Positions 14,427-20,927 of a stretch of DNA of 26,407 bases are shown here, piece by piece. The position numbers and the translations under genes were made by a program. Origin of the DNA: a virus; the IMG/VR virus record IMGVR_UViG_3300032605_000119, positions 1 to 26,407 of that record; one strand, written 5' to 3'. Position 1 is the stretch's first letter. Each line of letters opens with the position of its first letter. The notes below the pieces were generated by a model, which worked only from the letters and a program-made list of their open reading frames with translations, was not told the origin of the DNA and did not search any database.

Positions 14427-15067
14427 ATGACTATTTATCTGTATCTCAAAACTCACAACAAAACAGGACTAAAATACCTAGGAAAAACTATCCAAAATCC
14501 CTACAAATACCAGGGATCCGGTGAGTACTGGATACCACATATTAAGAAACACGGGTATGACGTAACTACTAAAATCCTTAAGGAATGCGGGACTACAGAA
14601 GAACTTAAAGAATGGGGCCTGTATTATAGTAAACTATGGAATATAGTAGATGAGCGTGATGAGAATGGCAAAAAACTTGGGCTAATTTAAAATCCGAAGA
14701 GGGAGACGGATTTGCCTCAGGGGTATATAATCCAGCAGCACATAGAAATTTGTTTGGTACTAATAATCCCATGTTCGGTAGGTCAGCAGTAAAAGATTTA
14801 GATCTCCATTGGTATACAAACGGCAAAGACAATGTTTACGTTTCTCCGAATGATGTACCATTAAATTATTATCCCGGCAGACACATCCCTAGTAATTATG
14901 GGAGAATTAAAGAAAGACCTTGTATTGATCCTAAGGGAAAAATTTTTAATAGTATTTTTTCTGCTGCAAAAGAATACAAAATTTCTCATTATGCAATAAG
15001 AGAGCGTATTAGGAGAAGCGAGAGAAATATTTCTGGTAATAAAAAATCAGGATGGAAATACTTATAA
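14427..15067 (+). pseudogene. GIY-YIG homing endonuclease broken by a 1-base frameshift
   Basis: The first part (14427-14690) encodes a GIY-YIG core (IYLYLKTHNKTGLKYLGKT, 3-21) and breaks off at DENGKKLGLI. One extra A in the run of six at 14670-14675 would instead read DENGKKTWANLKSEEGDGFA and join in frame to NLFGTNNPMFGRS (a NUMOD3 motif), HWYTNGKDNVYV, and a C-terminal IENR1/NUMOD1 segment (CIDPKGKIFNSIFSAAKEYK) ending at 15067. The TWANL..E.GDG stretch is the normal end of such nuclease cores, so the restored frame is surely ancestral. The break is either a real loss, a slippage site, or a homopolymer error in the assembly. The gene carries the same leader as the intact copy at 7396. Confidence 0.85.
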
Positions 15068-15070
15068 GGT

Positions 15071-15092
15071 AAACGGGGCTTCGGCCCCGTTT
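15071..15092. terminator. Terminator with UUCG loop between convergent genes
   Basis: AAACGGGGC-TTCG-GCCCCGTTT, a 9-bp stem with a stable tetraloop, then TATTTCTTT on the plus strand. It ends the plus-strand phoH/endonuclease transcript. It may also act on the minus strand, where the TAA of the 103-aa gene touches the stem. Confidence 0.85.
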
Positions 15093-15402
15093 ATTTCTTT
15101 GACTCTGCCGCCCGCCGTTGCTGACGGTTCATGCCTTGTTCTTGGGCTGCGGCTATCGGCCCTTCCTTTTCTAACTGGGTGACCAATGCAGGGTATACCT
15201 TTCGATAGTATTCACGCATGATGTCAAAGGTAGTATCATGATCTTTGCCTTCAATGACACATTTTAGTACCTTTTTCTCAGCAAAATCTAGAATCACATT
15301 TGACTGATTCATGTCTGCTGGTCGGCAACGCTTGTTTACTGTTACCAGTTCATCAATCTGTCCGTTTTCTTTTCTAACAAATGTAATTAACAAATATCTC
15401 AT
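15091..15402 (-). CDS. 103-aa basic-tailed protein, unknown
   Basis: The protein starts MRYLLITFVRKENGQIDELV and has two short beta strands, a long central helix (FDIMREYYRKVYPALVTQLE) and a polar tail (MNRQQRRAAESKK). I see no motif that gives a function. CGGAG before the ATG supports the start, and the gap to the preceding 128-aa gene is 3 bases, so it belongs to the clamp-loader operon and is its last gene before the terminator at 15071. The stop codon lies at the edge of the terminator stem. Confidence 0.65.
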   Translation of the reverse strand: MRYLLITFVRKENGQIDELVTVNKRCRPADMNQSNVILDFAEKKVLKCVIEGKDHDTTFDIMREYYRKVYPALVTQLEKEGPIAAAQEQGMNRQQRRAAESKK

Positions 15403-15405
15403 GGT

Positions 15406-15792
15406 TCACTCCGGGTCAAAAGTAAGGGTAATCACACCGCCTTGCTCAAATTCATTCCAAGCAAGTAGTGTTTCTCCGCCGTTTTGGGTCTGAACCCATT
15501 CTTTGCCGTTTGCATCAGCAGTCATCTTTATCGTCTGTGCGTTTGGATCCATCCAACCACGATCAACATATACGCCAGCAGTAGGCCCGAATGATGCTGA
15601 ACCTTGCATAAACCATACATTAGGTTGTTGCCAGAACTTCAATGCATTCGTGTTATTAGGGGTGCTTTCTTGATCAGTGTTAGACCAAGAACTATTAGGT
15701 GAAATGACAGTCAAGTCACCGATGTTATTATGTGTTACCGTAATGTTGTATGCAGTATTATTATTGATAGTTAATGTTGCTTGCCATGACAT
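15406..15792 (-). CDS. Beta-sandwich-like small protein, unknown
   Basis: A 128-aa protein rich in Asn, Thr, Trp and Gly with alternating strand patterns (ATLTINNNTAYNITVTHNN, GGVITLTFDPE) and no cysteines. It has no N-terminal signal peptide. The composition suggests a single beta-sandwich, as in lectin-like or virion decoration proteins. An aegerolysin-like fold came to mind, but no signature residues support it. AGGAG 6 bases before the ATG fixes the start. It lies inside the clamp-loader operon. Confidence 0.6.
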   Translation of the reverse strand: MSWQATLTINNNTAYNITVTHNNIGDLTVISPNSSWSNTDQESTPNNTNALKFWQQPNVWFMQGSASFGPTAGVYVDRGWMDPNAQTIKMTADANGKEWVQTQNGGETLLAWNEFEQGGVITLTFDPE

Positions 15793-15818
15793 GGGTTTCT
15801 CCTATGATGTCGGTTAAA

Positions 15819-16124
15819 TTATTGAGGCTGCTGGTGAGATTTCTCTAATCCCATATAACCTACTATTTTTACTGCTGCCTCAGCAGCATATTTATATCTT
15901 AATTTATCTGTTCCTGATACATAATTTTCATCAACATCAGGAATTTCATGCCAATGCTGTCTACCATTTGGAGAACCGTATGGATTATGCTCTATAGCGT
16001 AAAATAGTTCTTGAGCAAGATATTCCATCTGTTCTTCAAGCGGCTTAGTCTTAAACTTTTCTAGCCAAATCTTGCCGCGATCTCTGGCTGCTGCAAGAGC
16101 ATTTTCAAGAGTATCTTCGCTCAT
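15819..16124 (-). CDS. 101-aa helical protein next to the clamp loader, unknown
   Basis: A mostly helical, acidic protein (EEQMEYLAQELFYAIEHNPY, LRYKYAAEAAVKIVGYMGLE). The ATG overlaps the stop of the gp44-like gene (ATGA), so it is translationally coupled to it. In T4 that place belongs to gp62, the clamp-loader partner, but this protein is shorter and shows no gp62 signature I can name. Its position is the only reason to suspect a replication role. Confidence 0.6.
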   Translation of the reverse strand: MSEDTLENALAAARDRGKIWLEKFKTKPLEEQMEYLAQELFYAIEHNPYGSPNGRQHWHEIPDVDENYVSGTDKLRYKYAAEAAVKIVGYMGLEKSHQQPQ

Positions 16125-17044
16125 GATGTCAATTCTACTAATGTAGCGGCTAGTGAAACCTCAGGGATCCCAACTAGTGATAGATTTGCAAGACCATTGC
16201 GAATTGTGATGATCGCAGCATCTTTGCGTTCTTGTGTATTTCCCCAGAGGTCAAGGTTATCGTAGAAAAACCTGTAGCAATCCTCGATGCGGGTTGGATA
16301 GAGGCTGATGTATTGCATTATTTGCTGACGACCTTCAAGGATCTTTCCAGACTTGAATAGTTCTGTTGCAGCGATGAGCAATTCAGATTCACTATTTCCC
16401 TCTGCTTGAGCAGGAGATAGTACCCCGGACTTGGAATTGTTCTGAAGTTCATTCAGGCACTTGCGAAGATCAGGATATGTCGCACGGACATAAGTGTCAA
16501 GGTCATCCAACTCAAACTGAATATCCTCTGAGATAAGAACAGTTGCAGCGCGGGCAGTAAAGTCTGTCATGTCGGGTTTTGCGATGTGCATCTTATAACA
16601 ACGAGATTCACGCAATGCTGGAATGATCTTATGCTCGTAGTTGCAAGTCAGGATGTATCGCACTGTCTGGTAATATGTCTCCATATCACCGCGAAGAGCA
16701 GCCTGAGATTGCTGTGTCAGATAGTCAGCCTCATCAAGTAGAACCACCTTGAATTTACCGAATGGCATAGTCTGCACAAACCCATTGATCTTCTCTCGCA
16801 AAGTATCAATACCATTCTCGCGTGAAGCATTGATGTATAGCACATCGTAACTTTCTACACCGAGATCATGAATCAATACCTTAGCGAGGGTGGTCTTCCC
16901 AGTGCCGGGCTCACCTGATAGCAATAGATGCGGAATAGATCCTTCTGCGATCCAACCTTCAACCTTTTCTCGTTGTCGGTCGTCTACGAAAACATAATCC
17001 GCGACCGTATTTGGCCTGTACGCTTCGACCCAGAGATTCTTCAT
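16121..17044 (-). CDS. 44: Sliding-clamp loader ATPase subunit, gp44-like
   Basis: A 307-aa AAA+ protein, near the 319 aa of T4 gp44. LWVEAYRP at the start is the RFC-box II-like opening of clamp-loader subunits. Walker A is GEPGTGKT (44-51), Walker B is VVLLDEAD (100-107) and the SRC arginine-finger motif is ESRC (146-149). The protein uses ATP to open the sliding clamp and load it at primer ends; in T4 four gp44 work with one gp62. ATGA overlaps link it to the membrane peptide before it and to the 101-aa gene after it. A weak purine-rich site (GAGAAAGAAA) precedes the ATG. Confidence 0.93.
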   Translation of the reverse strand: MKNLWVEAYRPNTVADYVFVDDRQREKVEGWIAEGSIPHLLLSGEPGTGKTTLAKVLIHDLGVESYDVLYINASRENGIDTLREKINGFVQTMPFGKFKVVLLDEADYLTQQSQAALRGDMETYYQTVRYILTCNYEHKIIPALRESRCYKMHIAKPDMTDFTARAATVLISEDIQFELDDLDTYVRATYPDLRKCLNELQNNSKSGVLSPAQAEGNSESELLIAATELFKSGKILEGRQQIMQYISLYPTRIEDCYRFFYDNLDLWGNTQERKDAAIITIRNGLANLSLVGIPEVSLAATLVELTS

Positions 17045-17238
17045 TGTTTCTTTCTCATTGACCTTGAAGGATAATATTCATCATTGTAATCACTATACAC
17101 TTCTTTATTTACATAGTCAATAGTATTGTTTGCCCGTTGTATTATCTTTGTTATGGTATAGGCGGTGATTCCTATTCCGCCAAATACGGCAAGGTAAGGC
17201 ATAGCATTGATCATGCTCTCTTTCCATTTAGAATTCAT
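17041..17238 (-). CDS. 65-aa single-pass membrane protein
   Basis: The protein starts MNSKWKESMINAMPYLAVFG and has one transmembrane segment (AMPYLAVFGGIGITAYTITK), then a charged tail (SDYNDEYYPSRSMRKKQ). An upstream in-frame ATG at 17277 would add 13 residues but lies inside the terminator hairpin, so I prefer 17238. The stop overlaps the gp44-like start (ATGA). The predicted topology is N-in or N-out undetermined, with a basic C-terminal end. The function is unknown; small membrane proteins in phages often act in lysis timing or superinfection control, but nothing here shows that. Confidence 0.6.
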   Translation of the reverse strand: MNSKWKESMINAMPYLAVFGGIGITAYTITKIIQRANNTIDYVNKEVYSDYNDEYYPSRSMRKKQ

Positions 17239-17258
17239 TTGGGGACTCTTTAAAAGTG

Positions 17259-17282
17259 GGAGTGAGATCGCTCTCACTCCCT
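17259..17282 (-). terminator. Terminator after groES
   Basis: GGGAGTGAGA and its exact complement around a 4-nt loop, a 10-bp stem, with ACTTTT after it on the minus strand. It stands right behind the second (decayed) copy of the groES tail, so it is probably the original groES terminator. Confidence 0.75.
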
Positions 17283-17289
17283 GGATTGG

Positions 17290-17430
17290 TTAATATTCTT
17301 TGTCTGTCATTGTATAGTCGTTTACTTTTTCTTCGCTAATTAATAAAATATCATTCGGGTCTACCTTACGGATGATTTTCTCGCCTTCGTCGTTATGACT
17401 CCGGAGACCGTGTTTTACAATTAGTATCGC
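17290..17430 (-). pseudogene. Duplicated, decayed 3' fragment of groES
   Basis: Positions 17290-17393 repeat the last 104 bases of groES (17456-17559): about 84 bases are identical, and the final six codons differ only at third positions (both read MTDKEY and stop). Beyond that, 17394-17430 still aligns loosely with groES (GCGAT, CACGG, GGAGTC in order) but with gaps and a broken frame. The fragment has no start and ends at the terminator at 17259, so it is likely the older allele's tail, displaced by an insertion. Confidence 0.7.
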
Positions 17431-17453
17431 GAACTACAGCACATGTATTTATC
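17428..17453 (-). mobile_element. Remnant of a homing-endonuclease leader behind groES
   Basis: On the minus strand GATAAATA (17446-17453) is followed after 7 bases by TGTAGTTCGCG, the same order as before both GIY-YIG genes (spacers 4 and 10). No endonuclease frame follows; the leader joins straight into the decayed groES fragment. I read this as the scar of a deleted endonuclease. Confidence 0.45.
17446..17453 (-). promoter_or_regulatory. T4-type late promoter, orphaned (GATAAATA)
   Basis: GATAAATA on the minus strand, 2 bases after the groES stop. No intact gene starts before the terminator at 17259-17282, so it would only make a short transcript. Confidence 0.45.
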
Positions 17454-17455
17454 AT

Positions 17456-17818
17456 TTAGTATTCCTTATCGGTCATTGTATAGTCGTTTACTTTTTCTTC
17501 GCTAATTAATAAAATATCATTCGGGTCTACCTTACGGATGATTTTCTCGCCTTCGTCGTCTTCAATGGTCTGACCACGACTCCATCTTCCGTGTCCAATC
17601 ATAATATAATCGCCTACTTTTACATCCTCTACTTCAGGTCCTACAGCATAGACTCTCGCCCATCTCGGTCGGATGCCTGCACTCTTCATGTCATCATCTA
17701 GGAGAATAAGTCCTCCGCGACTCAGACGTTCTTTAAACTCCATATCGCAAACAAGGATAGTATCCTTCAGTGGACGGAGGTTAGAAACTTGTGTTCGGGT
17801 AAGATTAACTTTTGTCAT
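17456..17818 (-). CDS. groES: GroES-like cochaperonin (gp31 counterpart)
   Basis: A 120-aa protein. LRPLKDTILVCD (14-25) is the usual GroES opening (xxPLxDxxxV). RGGLILL (34-40) sits in the mobile loop where GroES has GGIVL, the tripeptide that docks on GroEL. ARVYAVGPEVEDVKVGDYIM (54-73) is the core barrel, and DPNDILLI (98-105) matches the closing strand. T4 replaces host GroES with gp31 so that GroEL can fold the large capsid protein; this gene may do the same. It has a C-terminal extension (EEKVNDYTMTDKEY) and its 3' end is duplicated downstream. It follows the 133-aa gene after 2 bases and has no strong SD. Confidence 0.85.
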   Translation of the reverse strand: MTKVNLTRTQVSNLRPLKDTILVCDMEFKERLSRGGLILLDDDMKSAGIRPRWARVYAVGPEVEDVKVGDYIMIGHGRWSRGQTIEDDEGEKIIRKVDPNDILLISEEKVNDYTMTDKEY

Positions 17819-17820
17819 GT

Positions 17821-18222
17821 TTACTTTTTAGCTTTTGGTTCCGGTTTAAAAAACTCTGGTGCTTCACTTGCCGGCTTGATAACGAACGATTCTTGTTTTA
17901 CTTCTTCCTTCACGAAATCAGCATCAATCTCGTCCTCAATTTCTGGAACGAGTTCTTCTGCTAAAGGAACATTGTTAACTGGTGCTTCATCAGGACGCAA
18001 TCTTTCTGCCTTCTTGATGATATTTGCTGAACGATTGCCGATAGTATTCTGATAACCATCTGATACCTTCTTATTGACAGGTACGATCACATTACCCTTT
18101 GCATCTATCGTATCTCCGCGAGCATTTACCTTCATATTTCCAACGGCTCGTGTTTTCTCATTCTTTGACATAAGTGCGCTCATATCTAATGTCTTACCGC
18201 GGGCTGATCTATATTGTGACAT
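17821..18222 (-). CDS. 133-aa T4-like phage protein with conserved N-terminus, unknown
   Basis: The N-terminus (MSQYRSARGKTLDMSALMSK, then NEKTRAVGNMKVNARGD) is of a kind I recall from many T4-like marine phages, but I know no function for it. The second half is acidic with Pro/Glu repeats (EELVPEIEDEIDADFVKEEV) ending in KPEPKAKK, probably disordered. AGAGGAGATAC before the ATG is a strong ribosome site, and a late promoter lies 20 bases upstream, so it is likely abundant late, in keeping with a virion or assembly role. It shares its transcript with groES. Confidence 0.7.
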   Translation of the reverse strand: MSQYRSARGKTLDMSALMSKNEKTRAVGNMKVNARGDTIDAKGNVIVPVNKKVSDGYQNTIGNRSANIIKKAERLRPDEAPVNNVPLAEELVPEIEDEIDADFVKEEVKQESFVIKPASEAPEFFKPEPKAKK

Positions 18223-18242
18223 GTTGCGTATCTCCTCTGTGT

Positions 18243-18250
18243 TATTTATT
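18243..18250 (-). promoter_or_regulatory. T4-type late promoter (AATAAATA)
   Basis: AATAAATA on the minus strand, 20 bases before the ATG at 18222, in the gap after the DnaE-fragment-like gene. It should drive the 133-aa gene and groES. Confidence 0.6.
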
Positions 18251-18263
18251 ACTTAATAAGGTA

Positions 18264-18770
18264 TCATTTTAAAAATTCATTGATGGATAGGTCATAATAC
18301 AGCGAATTTATCCGATGTACCCCGATAAGATAGAGTACAAAACTGCTGACGCTTGATCCTCTGCCTACTCCCCAGACGATACTATTCTTACGCATGGTAT
18401 CTACGAAGTATTTCAGATAACGCAACAACATGAACAGGTCACGCTCTTGATATAGGAGCAATTCTTCTCCCGCTCTCTGTAGTTCTGCTTCATCCTTACA
18501 TTGGTCTAATACAAACTTTGCGATATCAAAATCTTTATATTCTCCGGGGATATACCAATTTTCTCGGTTGATAGAATCAAACTCTTCTACAGATAGATCC
18601 TCTTTTATGATATGTGGTATTAAATGCGGAGCATCGTTAAGTTCTAGGGCGTTGATATCAATATTAGATGTCGTCAATACATTTTTTAACGATATCTCAG
18701 TGTTGCTCATGTAGAGGTCGCATAGGTCTTTCTCGTCATACACCAGTTGCCCATACTTATCTGTTATCAT
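18264..18770 (-). CDS. DnaE/PolC palm-fragment-like protein
   Basis: A 168-aa protein. The last 55 residues (LRYLKYFVDTMRKNSIVWGV, then GRGSSVSSFVLYLIGVHRIN and SLYYDLSINEFLK) align by eye with the bacterial DNA polymerase III alpha palm, which reads ...GPGRGSAAGSLVAYxLGIT-x-DPLxYxLLFERFLN. The protein ends exactly where the polymerase goes on to its catalytic PDIDIDF aspartates, so it cannot be a polymerase. The first 110 residues are acidic and helical. Possible roles are a nucleotide- or DNA-binding accessory, or a decoy for host polymerase partners. The resemblance is strong in the GRGS region only. The SD is poor. Confidence 0.6.
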   Translation of the reverse strand: MITDKYGQLVYDEKDLCDLYMSNTEISLKNVLTTSNIDINALELNDAPHLIPHIIKEDLSVEEFDSINRENWYIPGEYKDFDIAKFVLDQCKDEAELQRAGEELLLYQERDLFMLLRYLKYFVDTMRKNSIVWGVGRGSSVSSFVLYLIGVHRINSLYYDLSINEFLK

Positions 18771-18787
18771 ATAGTTACTATAGCAGG

Positions 18788-19360
18788 TTAATCTCGTAGT
18801 GTCAAACTATTTTTAGTATTTTTTTTCCAGGATAAGTTCAAATCAGCCCATTTACTGTCATCAAACAACTTAACGACATTATCATCATTCTGTTTGCCTG
18901 CAGGTTCCTCTACGCTAGCACAGGATCTATTCCACCAATGATTTCCACCATAACTACCTTCAGCGACCTCTGATACGATATTATATTTTACTCCATCACT
19001 CATCAGCGATCCCATGATCAGGTCGGTGATCTTTATTCTGCCCTCTGCGATAGCATTTAGTTTGAGCAATACTATCATTGACACGATCTGGTCATACGGT
19101 TGTTCAGGAAATCTGCATACTCTTACTCCGGCTTTTATATATTTTTTTATTGCTAGGGCATCTGACATGTCAACGAATACAGAATTCTGTAAAAATTCTC
19201 CGATAAAATATTCTATCCTATTCATAGATACTTGTTGTTCTCTCAGTGAGGATGTTTCCACAAGCATAGATGCAGATAACTCATACGAGTTGATATAAAA
19301 CTTATTCTCAAAATGCACGGCACTCTGAAAAAAGAAGTCTTTCTCAATTCTTGTGTTCAT
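18788..19360 (-). CDS. 190-aa protein, unknown
   Basis: The protein starts MNTRIEKDFFFQSAVHFENK. Helical stretches occur in the middle (QIVSMIVLLKLNAIAEGRIK), and a Trp/Asn/Gly-rich segment (EGSYGGNHWWNRS) precedes an acidic, polar C-terminus. No catalytic motif, membrane segment or signal peptide is visible. It overlaps the preceding small gene by 17 bases and lies 17 bases before the DnaE-fragment-like gene, so the three form one operon reading away from the tail genes. I cannot assign a family. Confidence 0.6.
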   Translation of the reverse strand: MNTRIEKDFFFQSAVHFENKFYINSYELSASMLVETSSLREQQVSMNRIEYFIGEFLQNSVFVDMSDALAIKKYIKAGVRVCRFPEQPYDQIVSMIVLLKLNAIAEGRIKITDLIMGSLMSDGVKYNIVSEVAEGSYGGNHWWNRSCASVEEPAGKQNDDNVVKLFDDSKWADLNLSWKKNTKNSLTLRD

Positions 19361-19598
19361 TGGAAGTAGCCTGAGATTGAATGTTTATAGTATTATTTAA
19401 CTTTTGTTTGTCAAAAATCTCATCCATTTTTTTACGATGCTGGCTCTTATAACTTTCAAGGGCCATGGTCAGTTGACTGATGAGAGCACCATTTCCAGTA
19501 CGATAAGCATATGTCAACTTATTTGTCAGGCTAGACATAGTTTCTTGTAATTCTTCTAGTGTCTTGCTTTTTAGATCGTTTACAAATGGATGTTCTAT
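19344..19598 (-). CDS. 84-aa helical T4-like phage protein, apparent non-ATG start
   Basis: The frame from the ATG at 19538 gives 64 aa, but the same frame stays open and protein-like for 20 more codons upstream (IEHPFVNDLKSKTLEELQET). GGAG stands 8 bases before an ATA at 19596-19598, so translation probably begins there; the only stops above are two TAA codons, one of them the stop of the preceding gene. The protein is a helical hairpin (TLEELQETMSSLTNKLTYAY, then ALISQLTMALESYKSQHRKK), resembling short conserved proteins of T4-like cyanophages whose N-termini carry the same TLEELQ stretch as far as I remember. The function is unknown. The minimal gene is 19344-19538. Confidence 0.6.
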   Translation of the reverse strand: MEHPFVNDLKSKTLEELQETMSSLTNKLTYAYRTGNGALISQLTMALESYKSQHRKKMDEIFDKQKLNNTINIQSQATSNEHKN

Positions 19599-19616
19599 CT
19601 TACTTACTCCGATTTA

Positions 19617-20906
19617 TTACCAAGCAGTGAGATTGACACGCCGCCAGATATCATTACCACCGGTATAGCATGTAGCCGTAGCAGTACCGTTCGCAGTAAT
19701 TAACTGTACATTCGCACCGGCAACACCATATTGACGAGCCTGGCTTACTGCAATCTGATTATTACCAGTATCAATGGTTGTGATGTAATATATTTGATTA
19801 GCAGCTAGTCCACCGAACACATTGCCAGTGAAGACGATAGGTGAATTGACACTTAGGTTACTTGTTGTACTTAATACAATAAAGTTATTTGTTGAAAAGG
19901 TGTTTGTTACAGTCTTACTAATCGTATTAGAGTTAAACGAGCCAGTGGCTACATATAGATATGATGCTGGATTAGCATACATCACATTACCAGTATTATC
20001 AGCCACTTGCACATTAGCAGTGACTGCAAAGTCTGTTGCCACTGTAAAATCAGTAGATGACACTACATTCCTGACATAGTAAGTCGTTCCAGGCGTGATA
20101 TTTGCTTCAAATACATTACCGGTAAAGACTACAGGTAGTTGCGGATAGAGTTGATATGTATTCGCTGTACTAAAATAGTTTCCGGCCGCAGTAGAACTGA
20201 TCACCGTGAGTTGATCTAATGATGATCCTACTGCGATGTCGCCGTTTACATCACCTAATATTCCAGTTGGAGGAGGATCGCGGGTCACTGTTTGAGTTGC
20301 TTGGAATGGTCGATTGACTGGAGTGACTGTGATCGTGTTGCCGCAATCAAGTGAGGTGAACTGATATTCTAAGATGCCAGCATTTGCCGGGGCAGTAACG
20401 GTTGCTACATTACCTATCATCGCAAAGTTTTCTAAGAGAGTGACACCAAAGTTGTTGTTTGAAGCAACACAGTTATTTGGGAATGATATAACCGCATTAG
20501 GATTGGTCATGCTGAACCTGACAACGACATTGCTCTCTGTGTTTGTAGGGGACCAGCCGCCGAATTGTAGGGTGACATTTCCTTGAACAGCACCGAACTG
20601 CACATCTGCTTGATTCACATTCACGAGAACAGCACCAGCCAGTGCATTTCCTAGATTGTAGGTTGTTGATCTAAATCCACTAATAGCAGCATTACTGATT
20701 AGGGTATTCGCCAGATCATTATTCAATGTTGTATTGTTGAGCGCCGCCTTTAGCACTGCCTTAGATTGTAGGTCAGTGATCTCTCCCGCTGCCGTGTTTA
20801 GTTGCGTCGTGATCTGCGACCAGTTATCCCGAAAAGGCTGGGTACTGTTGTTCTGTCCCGGTATCGGGTAGTTAGTGGTGATTCCGTTTGTATTAATTTG
20901 ACTCAT
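19617..20906 (-). CDS. Beta-rich tail/baseplate structural protein
   Basis: A 429-aa protein. The N-terminus (INTNGITTNYPIPGQNNSTQ, then PFRDNWSQITTQLNTAAGEI) is typical of marine T4-like structural proteins: a YPxPGQxNxxQxFRDN block and a helical stalk. The rest is Asn/Thr/Val-rich beta structure with two copies of a module (about 245-295 and 340-400) containing PxVFTGNVFxxxxxxxxYYI. The same module occurs once in the next gene. There are no catalytic residues. It probably is a baseplate or fibre component. GGAAGAG stands before the ATG, and the gap to the 844-aa gene is 21 bases. Confidence 0.7.
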   Translation of the reverse strand: MSQINTNGITTNYPIPGQNNSTQPFRDNWSQITTQLNTAAGEITDLQSKAVLKAALNNTTLNNDLANTLISNAAISGFRSTTYNLGNALAGAVLVNVNQADVQFGAVQGNVTLQFGGWSPTNTESNVVVRFSMTNPNAVISFPNNCVASNNNFGVTLLENFAMIGNVATVTAPANAGILEYQFTSLDCGNTITVTPVNRPFQATQTVTRDPPPTGILGDVNGDIAVGSSLDQLTVISSTAAGNYFSTANTYQLYPQLPVVFTGNVFEANITPGTTYYVRNVVSSTDFTVATDFAVTANVQVADNTGNVMYANPASYLYVATGSFNSNTISKTVTNTFSTNNFIVLSTTSNLSVNSPIVFTGNVFGGLAANQIYYITTIDTGNNQIAVSQARQYGVAGANVQLITANGTATATCYTGGNDIWRRVNLTAW

Positions 20907-20927
20907 GTTTCTCTTCCGATATTCTAT

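Noticed and set aside
15406-15792. Aegerolysin or toxin-like identity for the 128-aa protein
   Set aside because: Only the beta-rich, Asn/Trp composition suggested it; no family signature can be pointed to.
15819-16124. Calling the 101-aa protein gp62
   Set aside because: Position behind gp44 fits, but it is short and no sequence feature supports the assignment.
17041-17277. Start of the membrane peptide at 17277
   Set aside because: This ATG lies within the terminator hairpin; 17238 is the first start after it.
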